A DNA stretch of 64,000 bases from Candidatus Colinaster equi. Its GTDB lineage: Bacteria > Bacillota > Clostridia > Lachnospirales > Lachnospiraceae. The notes under the pieces are model-generated. The model saw nothing but the letters and a program-made list of their open reading frames with translations. It was not told the origin of the DNA and did no database searches. The stretch's first letter is position 1, and every line of letters starts with the position of its first letter. This document shows positions 36,506-46,112 of this stretch, piece after piece. The stretch spans positions 1-64,000 of the forward strand of contig JAGHVF010000007.1 in assembly GCA_018064425.1 (NCBI GenBank), written 5' to 3'. Made by a program: the position numbers and the translations under genes.

Positions 36506-37774
36506 ATGAGTGAGAGAAAGTATATCTGTATTGACTTAAAAAGCTTCTATGCATCCGTGGAATGCGTGGAACGCGGTCTGGATCCCATGACTACCAAGCT
36601 TGTTGTGGCAGATATGAGTAGGACCAATAAAACGATATGTCTGGCAATAACTCCTGCTATGAAAGCTCTCGGAATACATAACAGGTGCCGTGTGTTCGAG
36701 ATACCGGAGGGGGTTGAATATATTGCCGCTACTCCGCGCATGCAATTGTATATTGACTATGCTGCTAAGATATACAAGATATATCTGCGATACATATCCA
36801 AAGATGATATCCATGTCTACTCGATTGACGAGGCATTCATGGATGTGACCGATTATCTTGATATGTATGATATGACTGCCAGAGAGTTGGGACAAAAAAT
36901 TATTGACAATATTTTTTCTGAGCTTGGAATTCGTGCAACCTGCGGTATAGGAACCAATCTTTATTTGACCAAGATTGCTCTTGATATCTCTGCCAAGCAT
37001 TCACCTGATTTTATCGGAGAATTGGATGAGGAGACCTATAGGCGTACGTTGTGGCATCATACTCCGCTTACCGATTTTTGGAGAGTAGGCAGAGGAATTG
37101 CCGGCCGATTGGCTTCGATGGGCATGCTTACGATGGAGGATATTGCCAAGGCAGATGAGAATGTTTTGTACAAGACATTTGGGGTTGATGCGGAATTACT
37201 GATTGATCACGCATGGGGCAGAGAAAGCGTTACAATGAAAGACATCAAGAATTATCGTGCCAAGACCAATTGTTTATCGAGCGGACAAGTCTTATCGCAT
37301 GATTATTCCTTTGAGGATGGCAAATTGATTGTTAAAGAGATGATGGACTTGTTATGCCTGGATCTTGTTGACAAGGGATTGGTAACAGAATCTGTTACTC
37401 TGTTTATCAGTTATTCAAATATGTCCTGTATTGAACCGTCACATGGTACAAAGGCACTTGGTACCCCGGTTAACGCGGATATTATACTTGTACCGGCAAT
37501 AGCGGAATTATATGAGAAGATAGCGTCAAAAAGAGGACATATCAAACGTGTAAATATTACATGTAACAATGTAGCACCCGAAGAATATCATCAGTACAAC
37601 CTTTTTGTGGACAGCGACGAACTGGCTAAGAATCGTAAGGTACAAAAGGCTGTATTGTCGATTAAGGATAGGTATGGCAAAAATGCCGTCCTTAAGGGGA
37701 TGAATCTTTCGGAAAATGCTATGACAAGAATACGAAACACACAAATTGGCGGTCACAAAAGCGGTGTGGAATAG
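36506..37774 (+). CDS. Y-family DNA polymerase (UvrX/UmuC/DinB-like), 422 aa
   Basis: Translesion polymerase. The metal-binding residues are intact: the first Asp in CIDLKSFYASVE and the Asp-Glu pair in YSIDEAFMDVT. A helix-hairpin-helix thumb region follows (RVGRGIAGRLASMGM) and the little-finger domain ends the protein. Closer to plasmid/phage UvrX and UmuC types than to chromosomal Pol IV by the IDLKSFYASVE start. ATG 36506 is preferred; extensions would enter the preceding terminator. No LexA-type box seen. A YolD-like gene follows, as in many Firmicutes. Confidence 0.9.
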   Translation: MSERKYICIDLKSFYASVECVERGLDPMTTKLVVADMSRTNKTICLAITPAMKALGIHNRCRVFEIPEGVEYIAATPRMQLYIDYAAKIYKIYLRYISKDDIHVYSIDEAFMDVTDYLDMYDMTARELGQKIIDNIFSELGIRATCGIGTNLYLTKIALDISAKHSPDFIGELDEETYRRTLWHHTPLTDFWRVGRGIAGRLASMGMLTMEDIAKADENVLYKTFGVDAELLIDHAWGRESVTMKDIKNYRAKTNCLSSGQVLSHDYSFEDGKLIVKEMMDLLCLDLVDKGLVTESVTLFISYSNMSCIEPSHGTKALGTPVNADIILVPAIAELYEKIASKRGHIKRVNITCNNVAPEEYHQYNLFVDSDELAKNRKVQKAVLSIKDRYGKNAVLKGMNLSENAMTRIRNTQIGGHKSGVE

Positions 37775-37783
37775 GAGGCCTTG

Positions 37784-37969
37784 ATGTCAAGAAATAAAAT
37801 GCCTGCATCGGAGAGGGCAAAGCAGTTTATGCCTTTTTCGGCACTAAAGGGATTGCCGGAAGCATTAGCCCGCGCTGAAAGAGAAGTCGAGCAGGAGAAG
37901 GCAATGGAGACAAAGGGTGATGCAGATATGGAATATAAGGAATATCTGGCACACAACGAGAATGATTAA
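37784..37969 (+). CDS. YolD-like small protein, 61 aa
   Basis: Short charged protein typically paired with UvrX-type Y-family polymerases; the MPASERAKQFMPFSALKG core is the conserved part, and the tail is acidic. AGGAGG overlaps the stop of the polymerase gene and lies five bases before the ATG, so the two are translated together. Its role is unknown, probably an accessory factor of the polymerase. Confidence 0.8.
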   Translation: MSRNKMPASERAKQFMPFSALKGLPEALARAEREVEQEKAMETKGDADMEYKEYLAHNEND

Positions 37970-38013
37970 CAGTTCAAAAGGCGAAGAAGCCTTTGAACGG
38001 AAAGAAGAAGACA

Positions 38014-39024
38014 ATGGCAGATGAGAAAAAATTTGCAATATTGATTGATGCTGACAATATTGCACCTAAATACATAACCAGCATATTAAATGAGATATCA
38101 AATAAAGGAATTATTACATATAAGCGTATATATTGCGACTGGACAGGTAACGGGGCTTCGTCCTGGAAGAGAGTTTTGCTTAAGAATTCACTGTCACCGG
38201 TGCAGCAGTACAGTTATACCTATGGTAAGAATTCAACAGATTCGGCAATGATTATTGATGCAATGGATATTCTCTACGGAGGAGATGTTGACGGCTTTGC
38301 ATTGTGTTCATCTGACAGCGATTTTACCAGGTTGGCGGTAAGATTGCGTGAAGCAGGCAAAATTGTAATAGGACTTGGAGAATCAAAGACACCCAAGCCA
38401 TTTTGCGAAGCCTGTAATGAGTTCAAATTCTTAGACAGAATTATGGACGATGAAGAGGATGATAAAGAAAAATCGACCGGAAAGAAGTATGATAAGGGCG
38501 GCGAAAATAAGACTGAGTCACACACAGATGCAAAGTCACGCAAAAATGACGACCGCGACAATGAATCTTCAATTACACCGATTGAGAAAATTGCAGCGTC
38601 ACTTAAAGATATTATATTGGAAAACAGTAATGAGACCAATGTTATAGATATGGGTGAACTCGGTAGCAGATTGCAGAAAAGATATCCTGATTTTGATACT
38701 CGAAATTACGGATACTCCAAGTTTTCAATATTCCTAAAGAAGTTTGATTTTATTTCGATGGAGCATATCGGTACGTCAATTAATGTATCGCTCAATGAAC
38801 CGGGCAGCAATTCGACGCTTGAAAGCCGAATCGTTGAGATGGTTAGAGCTAACGGAGCAAAGGGAATCAACCTCGGAACATTGAGTTCTGACATTAAGAA
38901 TGAATTCCCTGATTTCAATCCTAAGGAATACGGCTATTCAAAGTTTGAATTGTATATAAGAAGTATCGATGCATTGGATATTCGTAATACGACCCCGCTT
39001 AATAAGAGAGTGTTCGTTAAATAG
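38014..39024 (+). CDS. NYN-domain protein with two OST-HTH/LOTUS domains, 336 aa
   Basis: Residues about 5-145 form a NYN (PIN-like) RNase-type domain with conserved acidic residues in LIDADNI, NSTDSAMIIDAMDIL and CSSDSDFTRLA. A charged linker (about 146-190) leads to two OST-HTH repeats (about 192-255 and 268-330), both with the pattern YPDFDTRNYGYSKF / FPDFNPKEYGYSKF. NYN-LOTUS proteins are thought to bind and cut structured RNA. ATG 38014 has GGAAAGAAG upstream; the longer frame from 37993 is less likely. Confidence 0.9.
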   Translation: MADEKKFAILIDADNIAPKYITSILNEISNKGIITYKRIYCDWTGNGASSWKRVLLKNSLSPVQQYSYTYGKNSTDSAMIIDAMDILYGGDVDGFALCSSDSDFTRLAVRLREAGKIVIGLGESKTPKPFCEACNEFKFLDRIMDDEEDDKEKSTGKKYDKGGENKTESHTDAKSRKNDDRDNESSITPIEKIAASLKDIILENSNETNVIDMGELGSRLQKRYPDFDTRNYGYSKFSIFLKKFDFISMEHIGTSINVSLNEPGSNSTLESRIVEMVRANGAKGINLGTLSSDIKNEFPDFNPKEYGYSKFELYIRSIDALDIRNTTPLNKRVFVK

Positions 39025-39140
39025 AGTTATTGAAAAGCGCGTAAGAAATGTATGCTATATCATACAGAGTAGAATGTAAGAAAGATATATGATATGATAC
39101 ATATTGCAACTAAAAATATGTATGTTTGGGGAGAAACAAT

Positions 39141-40274
39141 ATGAGAAACAGTATGAACAAACTGCGCTTGATTGTATGTGCAATTATAGCAACAGTTGCA
39201 CTTGGTGCGCTTGCGGGCGGAATGCAGGCTCATGCCGCTACATCAAAGAAAGGTATGGAAGTACATTTTATTGATGTGGGACAAGGAGATGCGACGCTGA
39301 TAAAAAGCGGAGGAGAAGCGCTTCTTATTGATGCCGGTGACAATAGTGTCGGTACGAAGGTACAGTTATATCTCAAAAAGCAGGGTGTAACTAAGCTTAA
39401 GGCTGCAATATGGACACATCCTGATGCCGATCATATCGGAGGAGCCGATGTAATAACAACCAAGTATGATATCGGTACGACATATGTAAGTGCCGCAACA
39501 TCGGACACTGCCACTTATAATGATTTGACAGATGCGATGGAGTATAAGAATATTACTCCTACAGTCCCTAAAGTGGGCGACTCGTTCACGGTAGGTGATG
39601 CAAAAGTAACTTTTGTCGGACCGACCAAGAAATACACAGATGATAATAATTCATCATTGGTATGTCTGGTTGAGTGTGCCGGAAATAAATTCCTCTTTGA
39701 TGGTGATGCCGAAGCAAAATCCGAAGCAGCCATAGCAAAAAAATGGGGTAAGGATATAGACGCGGACGTACTTAAAGTAGGTCATCACGGAAGTTCTTCA
39801 TCAACGGACAGATCATTTATTAAAGCAGTAAGTCCCAAGTATGCCGTTATCAGTTGTGCAGAAGGCAACGACTACGGCCATCCGCATGCAGAGACATTAA
39901 ATACACTCAGAAGCAATAACGTAGAATTACGAAGAACAGACGAAGAGGGTTCTATTGTTGCAACCTGTGACAGTAATGGTATTACATGGAATTGTTCACC
40001 TTCTACTACATGGCAGGCAGGTGAGAAGCAGGGTACATACAAAGCAGAGGCAGAGGAACTTGCGAAACAGCAGGCAGAGGCGGAAGCACTTGCAATGCAG
40101 CAGGCGGACAATCAGGCCGCGCAGTCCGATGGCACAATGGTGTGGCTGTCTGCAACAGGAGAGAAGTATCATTCGATAAACAATTGCGGCAGAATGAATC
40201 CGGCAAAGGCAAGACAGGTGACCGAAAATGAGGCGATAGCACAGGGTTACGGGAAGTGCTCAAAGTGCTGGTAG
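39141..40274 (+). CDS. Secreted ComEC/Rec2-like metallo-beta-lactamase-fold hydrolase, 377 aa
   Basis: A signal peptide ends in AHA (about residue 33). The metallo-hydrolase domain (about 38-285) has FIDVGQGDA, the metal ligand set THPDADHIGG, DGDAE and KVGHHGSSSS, as in the nuclease-like domain of the DNA-uptake protein ComEC, but without its membrane part. An Ala/Gln/Glu-rich coiled linker (about 293-325) connects to a C-terminal module with YHSINNCGRM and CSKCW, which may bind a metal through cysteines and histidine. Likely an extracellular phosphodiesterase or nuclease. GGGGAG precedes the ATG. Confidence 0.85.
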   Translation: MRNSMNKLRLIVCAIIATVALGALAGGMQAHAATSKKGMEVHFIDVGQGDATLIKSGGEALLIDAGDNSVGTKVQLYLKKQGVTKLKAAIWTHPDADHIGGADVITTKYDIGTTYVSAATSDTATYNDLTDAMEYKNITPTVPKVGDSFTVGDAKVTFVGPTKKYTDDNNSSLVCLVECAGNKFLFDGDAEAKSEAAIAKKWGKDIDADVLKVGHHGSSSSTDRSFIKAVSPKYAVISCAEGNDYGHPHAETLNTLRSNNVELRRTDEEGSIVATCDSNGITWNCSPSTTWQAGEKQGTYKAEAEELAKQQAEAEALAMQQADNQAAQSDGTMVWLSATGEKYHSINNCGRMNPAKARQVTENEAIAQGYGKCSKCW

Positions 40275-40307
40275 AAGCATAATTGGCAATATAGTATTAT
40301 ATGATAC

Positions 40308-40345
40308 AGTCGGTGACATGAAATTCAATGTCACCGACTATTTTT
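40308..40345 (+). terminator. Intrinsic terminator after the metallo-hydrolase gene
   Basis: AGTCGGTGACAT pairs with ATGTCACCGACT (12 bp, loop GAAATTCA), followed by ATTTTTG. Confidence 0.92.
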
Positions 40346-40358
40346 GTGCTTAAAAATA

Positions 40359-40387
40359 GTGACTTTTGCGCTGGCTTACGATATACT
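40359..40387 (+). promoter_or_regulatory. Promoter of the DUF5717/DUF5716 operon
   Basis: GTGACT, 17 bases, then TATACT, directly after the upstream terminator. It would start transcription near 40394 and give a leader of about 30 bases before the GGTGAGGA site of the first gene. Confidence 0.5.
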
Positions 40388-40423
40388 AGAAGTTGGCTAA
40401 TTATGTATACCGGTGAGGACGAG

Positions 40424-43400
40424 ATGGCAAACAATTTTGATTCGGTCAGGGGCTCCCTGATTTTTTCCGAAACGAAAATTGAATTATCGATTCATACAGG
40501 AGAGACATACTCAGGCTCTTTTGATTTTGAAGAAGAGAACGGTCGTTTGATGGAAGGATGTGTATATTCTTCCTCTATTCGTATGCAACCGGAAGAAACC
40601 GAATTTAGCGGTAATAAGATTACGGTGCACTATACACTTGATTCCGAAGGCATGAGACCGGGTGATGTTTTGAAGGGAGTATTCTCGATTGTTTCGGATA
40701 TGGGAGAATACATTGTGCCTTTTGTTGTTACGGTGAACTATGAAGTAATCGAATCTTCTTTGGGAAGTATTAAGAATCTGTTTCATTTTACCAATTTGGC
40801 AAAGAGTGAATGGAATGAAGCGGCAGTAATATTTACGCATCCCGGCTTTATAGATATTATGACCGGAAATGATGCAAAGTATCGCAATCTTTATATAGGA
40901 TTGGTAGGACACGGTAATCGCAATTACGCAATGGATGAGTTCCTAATCGGTATCAACAAGAAGGGACGAGCCGAGTATTCGCTTAATACAACTGAGATCA
41001 ATATCAGTAATCCTCAGGGAGAGGTGCCGATAGATATAATGATTGAGCGAAACGGCTGGGGATATGCACTGTTTGCTGTTAAGGCTGAGGGCGATTTTAT
41101 ATCGCTTGAGCGAACAAGAATAGATGAAGATGACTTTTTAGGCAATGTATGCCGTTATACATTTACAATTCGTGAAGACAGATTACATGCAGGTTGCAAC
41201 TTGGGTCGAGTTACATTCAAGCATCTGTATGGCAGCTTTTTTGTTAATGTGTCTGTTACCAATGTGAATTTCGCCGATAAGAGTTTGACCAGACATAGAA
41301 ATAAGAGTGTATGTTTTTCACAGGTTAGATATTATCTTGATTATTGTGCGGGCAAAATCGGCAAGAATAAGTGGGTGAAAATGTCGGAGGATCTTGTTAG
41401 CCACAGGGCGAACATAGATGCCGATGATTATGTGAATTATCTGTATCAGGCATATTTGCTGCTTGAACAGGAAAGATACAACGAAGCAAAATGGATACTT
41501 GATAAGAAGCTTGCGGATGTTATTGAGCAGGAAGCAAATGAGCTGTATTGTTTCTATCTGTATTTGATGTGCTTATATAACGTGGACGATTATTATACTC
41601 TTGAGATTAATAATCAGGTAAAAAGTATCTACAGTAAGGATTCCGACAACTGGAGAGTAGCGTGGGTACTTATGCATACATCGGATGAGATGAGACGTAA
41701 TCCTGCCAGAATGTATGCTTTTGCCATTGCACAGCTTGCCAGAGGCTGTAACAGCCCGATATTCTATGTGGAAGTATTAAAATTACTCAATGAATCACCG
41801 TCTTTACTGGTGCATTTTGATGATGATGAAAGACGACTGCTTAGATTTGCTGCAAAGAATGGATTGATGGGTGATGAACTTATGCGTCATGTGGCATATC
41901 AGGCAGGTAAAGTGCGCGAATACGATGAGCGCATTATAAAGATGTTGATTGCCATGTATGATAAGAAACCGATGGATGAGACACTTCAGGCCATTTGTTC
42001 ACAGCTTATGCGTGGCGAGAAAATAGGTACTCAGTATTTTGAATGGTATAAACTTGCTACCCAAAACGGCCTGGATTTGACCAAATTGTATGAGTACTAT
42101 ATGTTGTCCGTTGATTTGCTCAGTGAGGAGCCGATTCCTACGGATGTACTTAGATATTTTTCTTATCAGTGCAATCTTCCTACCAACGAGACAGCATATC
42201 TGTATGCATATGTGGTTAAGAACAAGGAAAAACTGGATGAAATATACGAATCCTACAGAGAGTCGATAGAGAGATTTATTGTTAAACAATTGTATGCCGG
42301 CAAAATCGGCCGTGATTTGGCATATCTTTATCAGGAAGTACTGATGAAGGAAATGGCAACGGTAGACAACATCAGACAGTTTGCCAAGCTGTTACTTGTT
42401 CATTGCATAAGAGTAAAGGATTCGACAATAGAACACGTTATCGTAATGGATGAACGTATAAAGAGCGAGATGGTATATCCGATAAAAGACGGAGTGGCAT
42501 ATGTGACTCTAAACAGCGCAGATTATACTATTTTGTTGGAAGACAGAGTCGGTAACAGATTCTACGGAACGAAGGAATACAGTACAGAGAGATATTTCCT
42601 GCCTCGTAAGCTTTTACCGAAGATTGAGAAGTATACCGAAGATACATTGCTTTTTGACTTGTATATTTGTGACGGTAATCCGGATTATATTACGGTAACG
42701 GATCGTAATGTGGGCCGATACAGATATTTGGAGCAATGTGCGGAGGTTAGCGACAGCTATAAAGCATCTCTTAGATTACCGATTGTAAGATATTATCAGG
42801 AAAAAGATGACCCGGTCAGACTTAAGGAAATACTTAATTCTACGGTAGATGCGGATGTGCCGTTTAAGGACAGAGATGAATATATTCGCCTGCTTATTTC
42901 GATTGGTGAGATTGACAGAGCATTTCAATGTACGAAATATTACGGATTTGAGAGTATTGATTCCAATCTTACGGCAAGATTGGCTACACTTATTCTTGAT
43001 AGAGACGGCATGCTCGAAGACAGGTACCTTACTTATATGATTGAGAATGCATTTTCTCATGGCAAATATAACGAATTGCTGTTGCAGTATCTTGTTAAAT
43101 TCTACAAAGGATCTGTTAAGAATCTGCGCAATATCTGGAAGGCGGCTTCGGGCTTCTTTGTAGATACATACGATATATGTGAGCAAATGATATTGCAGTC
43201 GCTTAATACCGGCGCATACATCGGTGAAGAAGTACAGATTCTTAAGGAATATGTAGCAGGCGGTGCCAAGGCGGATGTTGAACTCGAATATCTTATTTAC
43301 TTCGCACAGGAGTATTTTGTAAGAGACAGAATCGTTGACGAGTATATGTTTAGTGAGATGGCCAGGGTGTTTGATAATGAAAACACATTACCGGTCATAT

Positions 43401-43963
43401 GTATGTTGGCGTATGTGAAATATTATGCCGACAATAATGCTACTTCCAAATTGAGTGAGGAAGTAAGTTCTCATATCAGTTCGTTTATACAGGTTCTGTA
43501 TGGCGGAAAGAATATATGTATGCCGTTCATGCAGCAATTCGCGGATATTTCACCGGAAGCGGCGCAAATGTCCAATATGATGATGATTGAATACCATGGA
43601 GAGAGTAATTCTCGCGCGATAATCAATTATTGTGTTGTGAATGAACATATGGATACTACGGGATATACAAGAGAAGAGATGCTTCCTGTATACGGCGGAG
43701 TATTTGTAAAGTCATTCTTATTATTTTTCGGAGAGAGTCTGCAGTACTATATAACCGAAGAATATGATGGTATGGAGCAATTGACGGAAAGCGGAACGCT
43801 TAGCAGAAATGATGCTTCCACAGATCAGGTGGGAGGCAGATATGCAATGATTAATGATATTGCGATAGCCGATGCACTTAAAGATTATGATACGGCTCTT
43901 GAACTGCTTGAAGAGTATAAATATAAAGAATTTGTGACCAACAATCTGTTCAGATTACAGTAA
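40424..43963 (+). CDS. Giant DUF5717-like protein with Ig-like N-terminus and TPR-like helical body, 1179 aa
   Basis: Function unknown. The N-terminal 300 residues are beta-rich: about 10-110 (FSETKIELSIHTGETYSGSF) and two more segments of about 90 residues (NISNPQGEVPIDI, then up to VSVTNVNFAD) read like Ig/MSP-type sandwiches. About 325-680 and 790-1120 are helical, with TPR-like repeats (YLLLEQERYNEAKWILDKKL, RLLISIGEIDRAFQC). Around 690-790 is a small beta insertion (VIVMDERIKSEMVYPIKDG). No signal peptide or membrane helix. ATG 40424 follows GGTGAGGA; upstream in-frame starts fall in the promoter. First gene of a four-gene operon. I recall the family as DUF5717; not checked. Confidence 0.78.
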   Translation: MANNFDSVRGSLIFSETKIELSIHTGETYSGSFDFEEENGRLMEGCVYSSSIRMQPEETEFSGNKITVHYTLDSEGMRPGDVLKGVFSIVSDMGEYIVPFVVTVNYEVIESSLGSIKNLFHFTNLAKSEWNEAAVIFTHPGFIDIMTGNDAKYRNLYIGLVGHGNRNYAMDEFLIGINKKGRAEYSLNTTEINISNPQGEVPIDIMIERNGWGYALFAVKAEGDFISLERTRIDEDDFLGNVCRYTFTIREDRLHAGCNLGRVTFKHLYGSFFVNVSVTNVNFADKSLTRHRNKSVCFSQVRYYLDYCAGKIGKNKWVKMSEDLVSHRANIDADDYVNYLYQAYLLLEQERYNEAKWILDKKLADVIEQEANELYCFYLYLMCLYNVDDYYTLEINNQVKSIYSKDSDNWRVAWVLMHTSDEMRRNPARMYAFAIAQLARGCNSPIFYVEVLKLLNESPSLLVHFDDDERRLLRFAAKNGLMGDELMRHVAYQAGKVREYDERIIKMLIAMYDKKPMDETLQAICSQLMRGEKIGTQYFEWYKLATQNGLDLTKLYEYYMLSVDLLSEEPIPTDVLRYFSYQCNLPTNETAYLYAYVVKNKEKLDEIYESYRESIERFIVKQLYAGKIGRDLAYLYQEVLMKEMATVDNIRQFAKLLLVHCIRVKDSTIEHVIVMDERIKSEMVYPIKDGVAYVTLNSADYTILLEDRVGNRFYGTKEYSTERYFLPRKLLPKIEKYTEDTLLFDLYICDGNPDYITVTDRNVGRYRYLEQCAEVSDSYKASLRLPIVRYYQEKDDPVRLKEILNSTVDADVPFKDRDEYIRLLISIGEIDRAFQCTKYYGFESIDSNLTARLATLILDRDGMLEDRYLTYMIENAFSHGKYNELLLQYLVKFYKGSVKNLRNIWKAASGFFVDTYDICEQMILQSLNTGAYIGEEVQILKEYVAGGAKADVELEYLIYFAQEYFVRDRIVDEYMFSEMARVFDNENTLPVICMLAYVKYYADNNATSKLSEEVSSHISSFIQVLYGGKNICMPFMQQFADISPEAAQMSNMMMIEYHGESNSRAIINYCVVNEHMDTTGYTREEMLPVYGGVFVKSFLLFFGESLQYYITEEYDGMEQLTESGTLSRNDASTDQVGGRYAMINDIAIADALKDYDTALELLEEYKYKEFVTNNLFRLQ

Positions 43964-43981
43964 CATGATGGGGAATGAAGT

Positions 43982-45256
43982 ATGTTAGGAAGAAGTACCG
44001 GAATTGCGGTAGGGTATGATTTGTCAAATAAATATGCGCAGATTAGCTATATTTCTTCATCCGACGATAGCGGTAAGACGGTAAGCAATATACCGGGCAG
44101 TGAGGAATACAATATGCCTCTTTGTCTGTTTAAACGTAGCGAAGTAAATCAGTGGTTTGTGGGCAGGGAAACTGTCGGATACAGTACTACTGAAGAGGGA
44201 GCTATTGTTGACAGACTTTGGGAGAGAGCTCTTCTTGGTGAGGATGTGACAGTTGCCGAAGATACTTTTGATCCTATTGCTTTGTTGGGTCTGTACGTAA
44301 AACGCAGTATGGCATATTTGTATGCCGAAGTGGATAAAAAGGATATTAAGGGCATTATGTTCACGGTGCCGTCGCTTACCAAACGTGCTATAGAAGTACT
44401 TGAGATGATTTCGACCTCATTTGTGGATGCGGGTATTAGTGTCGGTTTTCAGGGACGTGATGAGAGTATATTCTATTACACTATCAAACAACCTCAGGAA
44501 TTGTGGCAATATGATACCTTTGTATTTGATTATGAAGACGGTGTAATTAATACATACAGATTTAATATCAATAAGAGGACAAAACCGTATGTAGCTTTTG
44601 TCGATAATGTTGACGAGACTAATTTAAGTGCGGAATTGTCTTATGATGAATTGGATAATACATTTCTTGATATTGTCAGAAATACGACCGACGGACATAT
44701 TGTAACTTGTGCTTATTTATTGGGTGAAGGCTTTTCAGGAGACTGGTGCAAAGAATCATTGCGTGAATTGTGCAGAAACAGAAGAGCATTTCGAGGCAAT
44801 AATCTTTACAGCAGAGGTGCGTGTTACGCAATGCAGGAAAGATTACAAAGAGAAGACGGCAGCAGAAATATCGTATTCTTGGGCAAAGACAAGTTGCGCG
44901 CCAATGTCGGAATGAATGTGATACGTTGCCGTGAACAGTCTTATCTTGCACTGCTTAACGGTGGTGACAACTGGTTTGATTCCAGAGTGTCAAAAGAGAT
45001 GATTTTGGATAAGGGGAACAGTGTTAACCTTGTGATAACACCTCTTGACGGAAGAAATGTCAAAGAAGTTACGGTTGTACTTGAAGGACTTGCGGAAAGA
45101 GAGCCTATGGCTACCCGAATAAGAGTAGAGACTATTATGGAGTCTCAGAGCACTCTTAGAATAAATGTTACGGATTTGGGGTTTGGCGAGTTTTATCCGG
45201 CTACCAATCAAGTGTTTACCAAACAGATACAATTAGAGGATAATACCGGGTTATAA
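43982..45256 (+). CDS. DUF5716-like protein with Hsp70/actin-type fold, 424 aa
   Basis: Reads as an Hsp70-like nucleotide-binding domain plus a short beta domain. A phosphate-1-like GYDLSNKYAQISY (about 11-23), FTVPSLTKRAIEVLE (about 127, as in the ITVPA segment of Hsp70), a phosphate-2-like FVFDYEDGVINTY (about 180) where the usual GGGT is replaced by YEDG, and an adenosine-site-like LLGEGFSGDW...GACYAM (about 244-284) come in the right order. About 295-424 resembles a small substrate-binding beta-sandwich. The altered phosphate-2 loop suggests weak or no ATP hydrolysis. Gap of 18 bases from the giant gene; GGGGAATGAAG precedes the ATG. Confidence 0.75.
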   Translation: MLGRSTGIAVGYDLSNKYAQISYISSSDDSGKTVSNIPGSEEYNMPLCLFKRSEVNQWFVGRETVGYSTTEEGAIVDRLWERALLGEDVTVAEDTFDPIALLGLYVKRSMAYLYAEVDKKDIKGIMFTVPSLTKRAIEVLEMISTSFVDAGISVGFQGRDESIFYYTIKQPQELWQYDTFVFDYEDGVINTYRFNINKRTKPYVAFVDNVDETNLSAELSYDELDNTFLDIVRNTTDGHIVTCAYLLGEGFSGDWCKESLRELCRNRRAFRGNNLYSRGACYAMQERLQREDGSRNIVFLGKDKLRANVGMNVIRCREQSYLALLNGGDNWFDSRVSKEMILDKGNSVNLVITPLDGRNVKEVTVVLEGLAEREPMATRIRVETIMESQSTLRINVTDLGFGEFYPATNQVFTKQIQLEDNTGL

Positions 45257-45258
45257 GA

Positions 45259-46098
45259 ATGAGCAATGTAATATTGGCCCAGGGGGCATATTCGAAAATT
45301 CCATATTTTGCCGGTGAAAAATGCTGTAATTTGTATTGCATCGAGGAATTGTGCTACTACGTTTATCACAATGCATATCTTTTGGATGACAGTTTTGTGA
45401 CTATTGAGCTTGCAAAGTGGGTAACGGATGAGCTTGAGCTTAAAGATGTCGGAAGAGAAATCTCGCATATCGTAGGCAGAAGCGAGGCATTGGGTAAGTT
45501 GATTTGCATATTATCCAATAATGTCGGTTATTACAGTGAGGAAAAATGGAGCGAGCTTTTGGCAAGTGTCAGCTCCAATGAAGCGATAAGCGTAGAGGAA
45601 CGCAGAAAGCGCAGAGCAGACAGTTTTCTTCTGTCCGGACGTCATGCATTGGCCAAGGATGAGTATGAGACGTTAATTGGTCTTATCGGTCCCGAAGATG
45701 TAAAACTGCGTGCGAAGGTATATCACAATCTCGGTGTATGTTATGCCCAAATGTTTATGTTCGAACGTGCTGCTCACTATTTTGAATTGGCCAATGAGAC
45801 TTATGCCAATACAGAAAGTTATATATCCATGCTTTCGGCGATGAAGATGTATATGTCGCAGGAAAGATATCTTACGTATCTGGGCAATCATAAAGAGAGC
45901 TATGAAGATTCGCTTAATGTTGAGCGTAATCTTGAAATGATTAAGAATACATGGGAAGCTTCACCTGCCAAGAAGTACTTGGGAGAAATAACAGCCATGA
46001 AAGACAAGGGTGGCTTATATTATGACGGAATAGACAGTATGACGGATGAAATAAAGGAAGTATATCGTGAAGGAATGCTTCGTAACCGTCCTGTATAG
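45259..46098 (+). CDS. TPR-like protein, third gene of the DUF5717 operon, 279 aa
   Basis: All-helical. About 125-205 has two TPR-like repeats (DSFLLSGRHALAKDEYETLI, KVYHNLGVCYAQMFMFERAAHYFELANETY). The N-terminal 110 residues are a helical domain with several cysteines (EKCCNLYCIEELCYYVY). No signal or membrane helix. Starts two bases after the Hsp70-like gene and ends 14 bases before the coiled-coil membrane gene. Likely an adaptor binding one of the two larger proteins. Confidence 0.72.
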   Translation: MSNVILAQGAYSKIPYFAGEKCCNLYCIEELCYYVYHNAYLLDDSFVTIELAKWVTDELELKDVGREISHIVGRSEALGKLICILSNNVGYYSEEKWSELLASVSSNEAISVEERRKRRADSFLLSGRHALAKDEYETLIGLIGPEDVKLRAKVYHNLGVCYAQMFMFERAAHYFELANETYANTESYISMLSAMKMYMSQERYLTYLGNHKESYEDSLNVERNLEMIKNTWEASPAKKYLGEITAMKDKGGLYYDGIDSMTDEIKEVYREGMLRNRPV

Positions 46099-46112
46099 AA
46101 GCGGAGTTGAAT

